This document shows, piece by piece, positions 32,301 to 44,111 of a stretch of DNA of 64,000 nucleotides. This DNA is from Halocafeteria seosinensis. Its lineage: Eukaryota > Sar > Bigyra > Bicosoecida. The notes beneath the pieces were generated by a model. That model did not search any database. It had not been told where the DNA came from and was given only the letters and a program-made list of their open reading frames with translations. Location of the stretch: assembly GCA_001687465.1 (NCBI GenBank), contig LVLI01000517.1, forward strand, positions 1-64,000, in the 5' to 3' direction. Position 1 is the stretch's first letter. Each line of letters opens with the position of its first letter. Position numbers and translations under genes: made by a program.

Positions 32301-34269
32301 ACATTGGTCGATATTCTAAACAGTCCCGCGAACTTCGAAATACCACTCAAATCAATGATATTTCCCTCTTCGCGTCCTCCGTCAAACAGCTCATTCTCAT
32401 TCAAGGTGATGTAATCGTTATTCGTGTAGCCATGGCTTTTCCAAGTTAGCCTACTGCAGTTTAGCTTAAGCAAATTCCGTTCGGGAGTATAGGTAAAGCA
32501 TCTCTCGGAGCCATTTATAATTGCGTCTCGTAAATCTCTGGGTAATGAGCTCGGACTCGGAGCTATTGTAGCTGTGATTGATGGAGTCCGAGTTGGAGAT
32601 GGACTGAAGGAGATGCTAGGTGTGCTCGTCAGGGTCGGTGTGGCTGTAGGGCTGACAGTTGGAGTTAATTGAAACCGCAAGATCGGTAGTTGCTCCTCCA
32701 CACTGCTGCCTCCATCTAGAGCCCATACGTCATCAGACCATTCTCCAACTGGATATAGTTGTCCATGTATGTCTGTCAAATCATCTGAGTTTCCTGTCGG
32801 AGTAAGACGGTTGCCATCATCCACTCCTACGATCGACGCTGCTCCTCCATTTCCATTGTATACTGAGTATTTCACGTGGATTGTACCACTTGCTTCACTT
32901 AATATAGATCCTATAGTACCGCCAGCATCCGTACCAGTGACTGCACCTGATGCATATGTATTTGTGACGTAGACATCACCTGTAGCCCAACCTGCTCGCC
33001 CTCCTGTCTGGTCTCCTGTAATACCCCCGGCTTCTTGGCCACTGATATCTCCTCGTGTATAACAATCTATGATGTGTACTTTACCGCCATTGTGCGCAAT
33101 TTCACCACCAGTGATCCCTCCACTATTTTGCGCAGATATTAGTCCTATACTATAACATTCCTTGATGTAAACGAGTCCATTAACAGTACCAGCACCAGCA
33201 CCCACAATGCCGCCACTTCCGGCGCCCGGGGCCCCCCCTAGCAGATTTCCAGTGGAATAGGAACGAGTAATATACACTTTTCCACTAGATTCACCAGCAT
33301 TACCCCCGCAAACACCACCTGCCCCTACTCCTTGAATAGTCCCAGTGGAATAACAATGCGTGATATTGACAATTCCATGGTTGAATCCGACTCGACTCCC
33401 TACAATACCACCGCTCCACGCACCGTTTATCATCCCTGTCGAATAAGAATTCGATATCTTGATGTGGCCTCCAGAGCTGACACCACTTTCATGACCACAT
33501 ATACCACCAGAGTTGCTGCCTGCAATATCTCCGGAGGAGCTACATGAGTCTACGATAAAGAATTTCTGGTGTTGTTGGACAATGAATCCGCCCGAGATTG
33601 CAGTTTCCCCATTCCTAACAACAAGATTCTGAATCAAAGGAGCTCGGTCAAACGACGCAACACTGACCATTACCTTAAATAGTCCTTTGAAATCTGTCAT
33701 TCCATGCAAGTCAATTATGTGCCCATTCTGCCGACCACCATCAAATTTCTCATTCGCATCCAACGAGATGTAGTCTTGATGCGTATAACCATGATCACCC
33801 CATGCCAACACACTACAATTCATTTCAAACCGCCGCTGAAGCGATGCATAATGAAAGCACGGTTCAGTTCCGTTTAGAATCGCATGTCGTAAATCTCTTG
33901 CTAAAGCAAGAGAACTAGAGCAATAAAGGGACACAGCCAAAAGGATGGCAATTCCACGCTCTGCTGCAGTTACAACACATGCACAAATACAAGCATGTCA
34001 AAAAACAAAAAAACAAAAAAAAGAGCAGCATGTTGAAACTTACTTTGTCGTCCTCGATACCCTCTTGTAGGGTCTTTTCTCGGGAAGGGGCGGCAAGAAG
34101 TTGCAGGTCTGCAACTCGATACTTTGGTGGCGTTTTCACGCAGCATCGTCGAACGTCTCCTGCAACACAGACACATCAGTACTAATGATGTGCATACGTG
34201 GCCTCATGAGACTTACCCCTTTGTTTGCGGCGGACCGCTGCCGCCAACGGCGTTGAATATCTTCCCCAT
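29321..34269 (-). CDS. GLUG mucin-receptor family, locus 5 (intact, two ectodomain modules, 3 exons)
   Basis: The largest intact copy. Exons: 34217-34269, 34044-34159, 29321-33963; introns of 57 and 80 bp have gtaagt donors and tgcag acceptors, and both phases fit, giving 1,603 aa. The small first exons encode an Arg-rich head starting MGKIFNAVGGSGPPQTKG; exon 3 opens with the signal segment RGIAILLAVSLYCSSSLALA directly before the preamble. Two full preamble-plus-GLUG modules follow, about seven repeats each, separated by a Ser/Thr linker (about 32550-32650). Then come a stalk of about 290 residues, the transmembrane helix with FIVYRRRRNTRL (about 30300-30370), and the family tail with KLRQWKAKLLAEPPPLVE ending KKEFGPILPSHYCGS. 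Head exons were found from splice signals and phase only; transcripts are needed to confirm them. Confidence 0.83.
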
Positions 34270-35001
34270 GGTACAATGTACCCTTAGCCTTGTGTTGGAA
34301 AAAAGGCTTTTGACGATACAGCAGCAGATACCCGTTAAGCTGGTGCTGCTGGGTAGTTTTGAAAGAGTACTCCAAGCTTGGGAATAGCGTCTCGTACGAT
34401 TCGTACGGTACGAACAAGGCGGGGTGAAGGGTCCTGCCCTTTGGATTACATATGATGAAGGGATGGGTGGCTACAAAGCCAACACGGGGACAGCTGAAAC
34501 AAATAAAGCGTCTCTAGTGAATTCTAAGAAAGAGTTGCTAAGTGCATTTTCGACAATACACTCGAAATCGAGACTAGTATAGCTAGCCCCGTAAACCTGA
34601 CAGACTGGCTACATGCAAGTTGCAAACGATTCATGAAAACATAGCAACAAGTGTGCTTCATTTAATACATAGGGGAGTATCAATGCAAGTTACACAAGCA
34701 TCAATCAAATCCCGTCACACAGCTTGGAGAGTTTCCTACAATTTCAGGTGTCACCCAGGGTTTTTCAAGCTTCGATTCCGCCGAAGTCTGCCTGAAGAGA
34801 ACGCGGTATTGGTTCTTCCCCGTAAGAAGCTTGGTGCTTCGGGGCGCGATGGCAATCGGACGCTTGGCGTTATTAATAATTCGGAATTATCAAAACCCGA
34901 GGAATCTTGTAAGTACTGGTTTGAGATTACAGAAGCTGAGGCCGGTCCCGATGTACTTGCATAGTCGCTGTCATGGGACTGCAAGTCCCTTGTTTAAGAA
35001 T
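34270..35001. other. Intergenic, upstream of locus 5
   Basis: About 730 bp containing the locus 5 promoter region. No gene recognised; open frames on both strands near 34620-34984 have no family features. Confidence 0.4.
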
Positions 35002-35842
35002 GTGATGGCGAAACAGGACGGAATTCCTCCTTTGTGCAACAACACTGCTCACGTTTCGCCTCCGTGGTATCACGACGTGAGAACCTCTAGCAGAGCAGCA
35101 CGATCCTTGGGAGTGTGTGCATGGCCGGTATCACATTTGCTCATTTGCTAACTAGACCTCAACCAAACCACGGGAGGTGGTTCAGCGAGTAACTTCGCCT
35201 TCCATACGCGCAACCTCAACAATGTCCGATGATATCGTCAGTGCATACGTTGGATACTAAAACTACCTTTATGATCCCATTCCCAGTACTCAACCGCGGG
35301 GTCATAGCGGATTTTTCCCGACTGATGCTTATGTTTTCCATTCAAGTCTATCAACATCACTTGCGGCTGGGACAACGATTGGCCGGGCAAATCAGCCTCA
35401 GGTCTACTCTCGAAAGTCGAATCATACTAGTGGACATCCCATCAGAAACAGCGATAACAGGTGGAGATCCTTTTCGCAGCTGCAACGCTTTCTTCTGCTT
35501 GTAAGAGAGCCTCTGAGATGTCTGCTCCCTGTCTCCCGAAAGACCAATGCAAGTTGCACTGCTGAAAGCCCCCACTCTAGCTAAGCGGATTTATATATCT
35601 CTGGGTACATCCTTCGGGTACACGTTCGAACCATGAGGGGGGCTGGCCTCACTAGCATCAACGCCAGTGTTCGTCAATTCCTGCTGAGCAAGATTCGAGA
35701 GATGGGCTTGGAACGACGCTCCCGGGTCTTTACTATTTGACATTATATGAAAATTGGTGAGGGGTATACCCAGTTGAATAGCAAACAAGGACTTGGGATC
35801 GTCATACGTTGTTGCTAGCCGAAGCTGGATCAGTTGGCACAA
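35002..35842 (-). pseudogene. GLUG-family tail relic
   Basis: Fragments of the cytoplasmic tail in the right order but different frames: RLATTYDDPKSLFAIQLGIP (about 35740-35820), a central piece near 35400-35560, RLRVWKAKLLAEPPPVV (about 35160-35225) and a remnant of KKEFGPILPSH near 35005-35030. The ectodomain, stalk and membrane helix are missing. It lies just downstream of the intact-looking tail of locus 6, in the same orientation, so it is probably the 3' end of an older tandem copy. Confidence 0.75.
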
Positions 35843-36026
35843 TAGAATAGTTGAGCAGATGGGTCCTCAGTCAACAGTCGTGTTTGCCAACGTCAAATAT
35901 GCCTTCTGACTCTGGGGCATCATGCCCCATGGCGCTTCACGGCTGGGTACCACTATTGGGAAATCGTGGCTGCAGACGAAAGTGACGACGACTACATGTA
36001 GCGCCCTGGGCAATGACCCACGAGAG

Positions 36027-39000
36027 TCAAGACCCACCATAGTGAGATGGCAAAATAGGACCGAATTCCTTCTTCGAAACACCCGTGCGAGCGTTTTGCG
36101 AGCGTTTCGCCTTTGCCTCACGAACTAGAGCGTCACGGTGAAGAGCTTGGGTCCGCTTGGCAAAATCGAGTTGAGCTACATGACCTTTAGGATCGCCTAC
36201 ATGACCGGAATCGCACTTGCTCTCTCTTTCCAAGTTTGACTCAGAGCCAGCTACAGCGGAATTCACTATCGGAGGTGTATCAAACTGGATCTCGACCAAG
36301 GGAGGCGGTTCCGCTAGTAACTTTGCCTTCCACTGACGTAACTTCAGAACAGTCCGATTGAGACGACTCATGTCGTCGGTGCATACACTTGATGCTGCGG
36401 CCACCTTTATTACTGCATTTCGTCCGACGGGCTGTTTCCATTCCCCTGTAGTTAACTGCGGAGCCGACGCCGAGACCACATGAATTTTTCCGGAATGATA
36501 TGGACGCGGTCCGCTCAAATCAATTAACATTATCTGAGGAATTGCTTCCATGTTAGCAGGATAGGCAGAATCAACGCTAGAGTGTTGTATGCTCTCATCA
36601 CCAGTTCGTTCAGGATTAGCTGTGACAGGATGATATCCAATACGCCGTTGCACGGCTTTCTTTTGCTGAGGTGAAAATGCCTTCGAGGCTTGTTCTCTAT
36701 TTCCTGAAGGGACAAAGTACGTTGCACTGCTAGAACCCCCGTTACGAGTGAGGGGATTAATTTGAGCTACTTTGTAGCCTTCGGAGACCCCGCTCCAGTG
36801 CACAGCAGACGATGCATGCGGGGAGTTGGTCTCACCGATCTTGGCACACGCTCCAGTCCACGCCTGGTTAGTAGCAACATTCACATGATGGGCTTGAAAT
36901 AGCATACCTTCATTGTTATTCCTTTTTCCACCCGACACTACCTGCAAATTGCCGATCGGTATTCCCAGATGACTAGCATACATTGAGCCAGAACCGTCAT
37001 ACGTTTTGGCCAGGCGAGTATTGTGCCGCCGTCGATACACAATGAAACCTAGGCACATCACTCCGATGACACCAAAACTGGCACCCAGAACAACCCCAGC
37101 TACAGCCGGCACTGAGCTCATCTTCGGGTTTACGGGGCCCGCGTCGCCCTTGTTGTTGATAGGTTCAGCGCTTGTGGTCACGCTTTGCCTGGCTTCCGTT
37201 GCAGACAACGCGCCTGATTCAGTCTCAGATGGAGACAAAGTTTGTGTGTACATGGCCGTTGGTGTGATGGTGGTTGAGGCTGTCGCTGTCGCCGGATCTC
37301 TAATAAGGGGAAGGGGAGTTTGGGTCCAAGAGGAGGAAGAGGCACCTGTGGCGCTTGCTGTTGTTGGTACGATCGAATCAGTATAAGATTGCGTTGACCC
37401 TGTTGCCGAAGTCGGTATATGAGTCCATGGTGTGGTCCTTGCATGTGTGATCGAACCCGTAATTGCGATTTTTCCTTTTGGAGATCTCGATTCACTGCCG
37501 GAAGCCGTCGAAGTTGGAGCACTAGTTCTCGAGGCAGTCTTCGAGTGAGATCCAGTAGATGTGGACGTCGAAGTTGGCGTAGATGACGCTGTGCTCGAAC
37601 TGGAGCCAGTCACAGTTCTAGTGCCGGTCGCTGTGGGTGTCGGACTAGCTGTCATTGTTGCTGAGCATGTGACGGACTCAGTTCGAGTGGAAGTAGTGGT
37701 CGCTGTAACAGTCGGGCTGGTTGTAGTAGATGTAGAGCCTGTCACAGAGTCGGTTTGAGTAGAAGAAGCGGTAACGGTGGCAGAGCCGCTTGCCGAATGG
37801 GAAGAAGTGCGACTCGGGCTAGCAGAGCGAGTGCCTGTTGTCGTTGGTGATAATGAGGGACTACCTGTACTTGAAATTGAACCACTCGCGGTAGAGGATA
37901 GGGTCACCGTTGCCGTAGCTGTCCCCGTTCCTGTTTGCGTAGGAAACGATGAAATGCTTGCGGTAGAGGTTAGGGTCGCCGTTGCCGTAGCTGTCCCCGT
38001 TCCTGTTTGCGTAGGAAACGATGAAATGCTCGCAGTTCTTGAATTTGATGGAGATAAAGTCATGGAACCAGTCGCCGCGCTGCTCGGTGTCGCTGTGAGG
38101 CTTGCGGTAGCACTGGGTGTGCGTGGCAACTGGAAGCGTAGAATCGGCAGCAGATTCTCCTCGTCGTCGTCACTTTCTCCTCTATCGACAGCCCATACGT
38201 CCTCAGACCACCCTCCCAGTTGATACAGTTGTCCCTGTATATCGCTTAAATCATCTGAATTGGCTGTTTCTGCAAGATTAGTTACATCATCCACTCCTAC
38301 GATCGACGCTGCTCCTCCATTTCCATTATATACCGAATATTTCACGTGAATAGTACCACTTGCTTCACTTAATATTGATCCTATAATACCGCCAGCATTT
38401 GTCCCAGTGACTGCACCTGATGCATATGTATTTGTGATGTATACATCTCCTGTCGCACGACCTGATTGCCCTCCTGTCCTCCATCCTGTAATACCTCCTG
38501 CTTGGGTGCCACTAATATCTCCTCGTGTGTAACAATCTATGATATGTACTTCACCCCCATCGTCTGCTGTATCCCCTCCGTTAATCCCTCCACTATAATC
38601 TGCAGATATTTGTCCCATACTATAACATTCCTTGATATAAATGAATCCATTAGTAAGACCAGCATCGTCACCCACAATACCACCACTGGATAGACCACTA
38701 GGAATAATATCTCCTGTGGAATAGGAACGAGTTATATACACTTGACCATTTGTAAGACCAGCACCATTTCCACAAATACCACCTGCCCTCCATCCTTCAA
38801 TATTCCCAGTGGAATAACAATACGTTATATTGACAAGCCCATGATTGTATCCTACATTGTCCCCTGCAATACCACCTGCTCTGTTACCTAGTATCCTCCC
38901 TGTCGAATACGAATTCGATATCTTGATTTGACCATGATCAAAACCACTTCGCCAACCACATATACCACCACCGTGGCTACCAGCAATATCTCCTGATGAA

Positions 39001-39905
39001 CTACATGAATCTATGATAAAGAATTTCTGCTCTTGTTGGACAATGAATCCACCTGAGGATGCAGTTAACCCATTCCTAGCATCAAGATTCCGAATCAAGG
39101 GAGCTTGATCAAACGATACAACACTACCCAGTATCGTAAACAATCCTTCAAAGTCTGTTATTCCGTTCAGATCTATGAAGTTCCCATTCTGTCGACCTCC
39201 GTCAAATGTCTCCTTCGCATCCAACGAGATGTATTCTTGATTCGTATAGCCATGATCACCCCATGCCAACACACTACAATTCATTTCAAACTGGTGTTGA
39301 GCCGTATTATAATGAAAGCAGGATTCGTCACCATTTAGAATCGCAGGTCGTAAATCTGTTGCTGCTACTACCTCGTTCAAAAGAATACAGCCAAAGAACA
39401 ATTACGCCAACACAATCGTCGTCTGGGACGAAATACTCGTACTTCGCAGTCCGTAAGCCAGAGACGCTTTTAAATCTGCTCGACGCGCTAGGCGTTTCAT
39501 TTTCATCTTAGAGGTTGGCCATGTCTGCATCTGGATTGGGACCCGAAATACCAGACGAATAGTTCTTTCTAAAGAGATTATGGCAAATGTCGAACAATCT
39601 TCATCACTTGGAGTTGCCAAGCTCTGAACCCCCCAATGCAATGCTAGTGCCTGGAACGATGTGACCAGCAGGCTGAATAAAACAAGCAGTGATCTCTCCT
39701 CTAAGAAAGTCCAGAGGAGGAGTCCAAAGGGCGTCATGTGTTTATAGAAGGTGAATATCTTTCGGACAATATGGAGTGGATCCACATCCTTCGTTATCGT
39801 GCTGACAGCCGTGAAAGCAGTATCTCCTCGTCCATGGGCACAGCTAGACAGATGATCGGTTGATAGGAAGCTCCTGCGTTCTCCACGGCTACGCCCACTC
39901 TCCAT
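36027..39905 (-). pseudogene. GLUG mucin-receptor family, locus 6 (one in-frame TAA in the signal segment)
   Basis: From the ATG at 39905 (MESGRSRGERRSF, aligned with the start of locus 7) the frame is open except for TAA at 39402-39404. That codon falls in the hydrophobic segment just before the preamble: TTIVLA-stop-LFFGCILL here, TTVILTALLSGCIL in locus 7, where the codon is GCA. Downstream is a complete single-module copy: preamble, about seven GLUG repeats, stalk, transmembrane helix with FIVYRRRHNTRL, and tail ending KKEFGPILPSHYGGS (1,124 codons). The head has its own hydrophobic stretch, LLVLFSLLVTSFQALAL. The stop would prevent membrane targeting unless an intron removes it; a gtacga...ag pair is available on this strand but is weak. 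Either a very young pseudogene or a sequencing error. Confidence 0.78.
37888..38031 (-). repeat. 72-bp tandem duplication in the locus 6 stalk
   Basis: Two adjacent 72-bp units (37888-37959 and 37960-38031) differing at three bases. Each encodes 24 stalk residues containing SISSFPTQTGTGTATAT. The length is a multiple of three, so the frame is kept; shows that stalk length changes by unit duplication. Confidence 0.88.
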
Positions 39906-40689
39906 CCTCAACGCTTTCTCGTGTCCTCTACACAATAGTAGAGAAAGACCGCACTCTGCAGATCCGACGTCGTACCCACCAATCAAACATAGACAGATAG
40001 AGATGTCTATGACCCTCAGTGGGCAGCGGCAGGGCCTGGTATTGTTCTGGATGTGGGTTTGCTGCTCACTCCTACCAAGGTAAGGAACAATACCTATACT
40101 CCTTCTCATACAGTTGTAAGCGTCGATTCCCCCACCGTACTGAGCAAGGAGAAACAAACAAGTCGTATTACTACTATACTTTTGTTGTTGGGGGAAAGTC
40201 TCTATGCTGCTACTGCTCCCTCGGGCGGATTCTGGCAGAAATTCTTGGGATGATGATGCGATGGGATGGGAATTCTAAGAGGGCTGACAGACACTCTATT
40301 CGTTCACATACAGTATACAACCTGTGGTATGGCATAGTACTAACTTTATACCGGGGGAAAGTTCATCATACAATAGTGTCACAATTGAATGCACGCCCGT
40401 GGCGGCAAGACGACCGTTATGGAGTTCCCGCAACTGTCTGCACCACTTTAGGCTCGCTTCAGTGGAAGAAAGTTGTGTGTATGGTATCTATAGTATAGGT
40501 TTCCGATTTTCAGTGGGTACGTAGAATTCTTTCATGACCCATCGCGCAAAAGGAGCGGCGGTGGGCTTTCGTTTCTGGAACGTTCGGTACTGGTACTCTG
40601 AGTAAGCCTGCTTTAAAACAGTGCACGTTAGAGCGCAGATCGAGTTCTCTACACCACTACCTATTGCTTCGATACTTGTCGCATGGCTG
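39906..40689. other. Upstream region of locus 6
   Basis: The locus 6 frame stays open on the minus strand to about 40157, but homology to locus 7 begins only near 39905. No separate gene is supported. Confidence 0.4.
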
Positions 40690-41170
40690 GTAATTTGACG
40701 GTAGAATTGGAACGGACTCTTTCCTGGACACACAGCGGAGCGAACAAGTTTTTCCCGTTTCTCTTTAGTTTCGCGTGCGAAAGTGTACTACTGTACAGTG
40801 TAGTCCCTTGCTTTCGCCGGGCAAACCCTAATTGCTTAGCACGATGAGCACGAGCTTGCAATGTATCCGCTTCACTTTCAGCGCTGGGGTCAGGGTAGCT
40901 CTTCTGTTCAGAATCTTGGACCTAGATTTTCACGAGTGGTGGTGATTCAGCAAGCAATTTCGCCTTCTATTGACGCAGCTTTCACGCCTTCCGATCTACA
41001 CGGTTCTTTCGATCTGTGTTAATATCAGTTGCTAACGCCACTTTTATGCTGACTTCTCCAACCCCTGCAACCCCAGGCAAGAGCATCTGGCCCTGTTGTC
41101 AGGCTGTTTAGCCTCATCTGACATTAGCTGAAAGTTTCGAAGAGGAATTCCCTAGTTGCTTAAACTTCCT
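40690..41170 (-). pseudogene. GLUG-family tail relic
   Basis: Old, multiply broken copy of the cytoplasmic tail. Recognisable pieces on the minus strand: GIPLRNFQLMSD near 41125-41160 (frame-shifted from the preceding QLG), KLRQ-stop-KAKLLAESPPLVK near 40925-40985, and KQLGFARRKQ ... HAKLKRNGKN at about 40750-40845. No ectodomain or membrane part. Confidence 0.62.
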
Positions 41171-41339
41171 ATGAGCTTCTATCAGCAATACAACATTGGT
41201 TCTCGATGAAAAATTGAAAGGGAAAGAGATGAACGAGGGAGAAGAAAGCGTTACGGTTTCCAAGCCGATCGGCTTTTTCCACCGTGGAGCGGTGCCATAT
41301 GGCGGCCTAAGCGATGCTTAGTGAACCCATGCCGCCTTG

Positions 41340-41450
41340 CAGGTCGGGATCTCCGGACAGCGAAGTTGCGTAGACTGAGTTCGAATCCTCGAGAACATCA
41401 GCAAGGCTCTTGTTTCTTCCACATTTACCCAATACACGCCAGACATGGTG
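41340..41450 (-). pseudogene. GLUG-family juxtamembrane relic
   Basis: A short minus-strand stretch reads GRNKSLADVLEDSNSVYATSL. It resembles the family sequence after the membrane helix (RRRRNARLNTMFDDPNSVYATQLGIP in locus 3, shown here only as a motif comparison). Since the relic at 40690-41170 contains its own version of this region, this is likely a further copy or a local duplication. Confidence 0.4.
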
Positions 41451-42884
41451 ATCGCATACCAGCGAATACAGTAACGCAAGAAGGATCGGACTTTCTTCGT
41501 AATTTTGTTTCGTTCCTTCGGGAAATAAACCTCCTTTTGGGTGCTGGCACATTCCTATCTCCTCCTTCTCTCTGTCCCTGACCTTCGCTATATTTGATAC
41601 GACACGCCAGGTGTTTTGTCCATCCAACCAGAAAAAGAGTGAAATATTTATGTGATAGAGGTGAAAATGACTTCTGTGTTCCCCTCTTCTCAACGCCCCA
41701 ACATCAGTATGCGCATACCATCACCGCCAATAGTGTTGTACATCAACACTCCTGCCATTCGACTTCCTTTGCCCTCTATACCCAAGATACAGTTTTTACG
41801 TGAATGGTCACCGGCTGTCCCGGTACAAGCGCGTATCATTAGACATGGATACAGAATGCTCCTAGAACTATACGGGTGTTTACACAGCGCCTAGTGTCAC
41901 TTCCAAAGTAGAAGCAGCGGTAAACGTTTTCCGTAAAACCGCGGAAACTACACACTTCCCAAGGAATCCCAACCCCGCAAAAACTCCGGAACATGTACCT
42001 ACAATACCAATACATATGTACAATATTTATCTGATACATGAAGGCTATCGTATTGATACCATTCTTTTATTTCATATCATTTCGAATGGCCTCCCGGTAA
42101 ATCTTAATACAGCCTGAAGAAACCTGCTGCTGACTTCTTGAGCTAGTGGATCGCAACCTCAATGGAACCGAAGAAACGCAAACTATCGAATTTAGGCAAA
42201 CGGAACTTCCATCAGGTTTGGCTAGTTGCTTCTTTCTATTATGGCCAGCTCGAGCAACCAAATGGTGACTGCTCAGTGAAAGTGCGCACATGAGAGAAAA
42301 TATATGTACAGTAGTTAAGGGGAAGGAGTCCCAGGAGTCCTGGTTACTTTCATGGTGGAAATGAATGTGATCAGATCTGCAGTACGTGCACCGAATACAC
42401 TTGGGACAAACTAGGAACGCCATTCCAGTACTCAGTACTGTGCGTTATTCGCTCTCCCCATATCATACCATGTCTCCTTAATGACCCCGTGCTTCAGGCA
42501 CCACCAGCTGAACTGGAAATCTGTGTGGAAATGTAACTCCACATCATAAGCACAAGCATGTGCCCTCATTCATATTGCCCTTGTTTCAGTGTGGTTGTTC
42601 GAAAGAATCCTTCCTGTTCTTGGACCGAAATACTACCAGCACTCGCTACACACACACAAATGTACTCGCTACTTCCTCAAGAGACTGGGCTCGCTCGAAT
42701 CGATCGGAGTTGAGTCGACTCGGGCTTCAACCTCCAGATCGTAGAGGTATCCTTAGCCATAGTATTGTTACATTTCGCTCTTTCTAGGGTATGCATAGGG
42801 GAGATCTAGTCCCGCACGTCGTTAGATGCGTGGGCTTGGTGGAAAGCAGTATATACGCTTAATCCATCCGATGTGACTTGGACG
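41451..42884. other. Intergenic, 1.4 kb, no supported gene
   Basis: End of the GLUG island and upstream region of the multipass membrane gene. Short frames only; nothing recognised. Confidence 0.45.
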
Positions 42885-44050
42885 ATGAGGGGTGAGTCAA
42901 CCAAGACGACGAGCCAACTCTCCCGGCAACTGCGCGGATGTTGCGTATACTACGCGTTCATCGCAAGTATGACGTTCGCCTTCGGCGCACTGCTTCCGTG
43001 TATCCCTGTGGACGTGCAGGACGGCGAGGTGGCGAAATGGCACCACCGGATCTGGCGAAGAGATTTTCTCGGGGTGGGAGACCTTCTGGCGTGGCTCGCG
43101 GCGTTAGCCGCAGGGTTCGGGTTCGTGGCCACCGTGACCTGTGGACGCTCCCGGTGGTATGTTCACAGGAGACCCGCAACCTCGCGTACCATCGGCAAAC
43201 TCATGGGACTTGGAATCGTCACGTGGCCGCTCGGCCCGAAATTCTTCATGGCTTCCTGTACGGATTACTCGGAGCGACGCGACTCCATCGGTTCTCAGCT
43301 CTTGTCAGGGTTTCTTTGGAATTCAGTGTATTTTGCGTTGCCCTACTCAATCGGGCTACTTTTTTCAGTTCTCGATGAGGTGCGTGCAAGTTAAGCCCCA
43401 GAGTCGCTCAAAGCGTTTGCACTACCGCTAGTTTCATTCGCAGGTGGAATTACTAAATAAAATAGTGCTCGAATGGAGATACATAAAACAATGGGATTTA
43501 CGGGTTATTTCGGCGTTCACCTCTGCGGCTGTTGCTATTATATCAGCGCTTAGCTTTCAACTGTACATTCACTATACCCATGGACGTCTGGTTTACTACA
43601 GCGGGGCAATTCTTGGACTAGTTTTTCTGATTGCTTGCTATGGATTCTATTACAGGAAGACTCATGTGCTTCACCTCCATCACTATTTCCTGTTTGGAGT
43701 GTTGGCACTTCTGTTTGCCTCTAGACACATATTTAGCGTCATCTGTTTCGGTATTTGCAGTGGCATTTCAGTCGAGGTAAGTAATGTCTGCCCGCTAATT
43801 AGTTCCCGCAGTGGAATGCAGCGTGAGCTGCTTTCTACAGGGGGTAAGTCGATGGGGGATAAGTCGTATATTTACGCCTCGGCGAAATACGGGGAAGAAA
43901 CAACAGGCAAAACCTCAAATAGAGTTAGAACGAGTAGAAAGCGAGGCCCTTGCTTTGAGCCAAGGGCAGCACGATGCCAGTAAAGTCGGCTTTGACGAAA
44001 CTGGTGTTGCGGAAGTGGAGATGAAGGATAATATATCCGTCGAGAATTAA
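42885..44050 (+). CDS. Multipass membrane protein resembling the membrane domain of fungal LCCL proteins (3 exons)
   Basis: Exons 42885-43379, 43444-43776 and 43841-44050; both introns are 64 bp, phase 0, with gtgcgt and gtaagt donors and pyrimidine-rich cag acceptors. The product is 345 aa. The ATG at 42885 is the first in frame. About seven hydrophobic segments follow (YYAFIASMTFAFGALL, LLAWLAALAAGFGFVATV, IGSQLLSGFLWNSVYFALPY and others). The C-terminal third has HVLHLHHYFLFGVLALL and then CSGISVEGVSRWGISRIF, which recalls the HxHHY ... QG ... EGxxRWG pattern at the end of LCCL-domain membrane proteins of fungi; no LCCL domain itself is seen. The GVSRWG motif appears only if the second intron ends at 43840, which supports that acceptor. 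The short tail is polar. Function unknown; cellular membrane not determinable. Confidence 0.68.
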
Positions 44051-44111
44051 ACCGAGTGTACATGAATATATCTTCGATTGGCTCTTGTGCTATTTTAGTT
44101 TTTCTCAGGGA

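Noticed and set aside
11400-39000. CRISPR-like or satellite array from the regular repeats at roughly 120-bp spacing
   Set aside because: The repeats are coding GLUG units, conserved at protein level with diverged DNA, in genes with introns. There are no uniform spacers or cas genes.
9287-39905. A reassigned stop codon (TGA or TAA read as sense) to explain in-frame stops in GLUG loci
   Set aside because: Unrelated genes in the window end normally at TGA (insertase), TAA (STAND gene) and TAG (Rab28-like, LRR), intact family members have no internal stops, and the broken copies also carry frameshifts. Nonsense mutation is simpler.
41375-41400. A tRNA B-box-like gttcgaatcc
   Set aside because: No acceptor stem or A-box in the right spacing on either strand; it lies within the family relic that encodes DSNSVYAT.
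43811-43840. Third exon of the multipass membrane gene starting at 43812
   Set aside because: That acceptor gives an immediate TGA after four codons. The acceptor ending at 43840 keeps phase 0 and yields the EGVSRWG motif.
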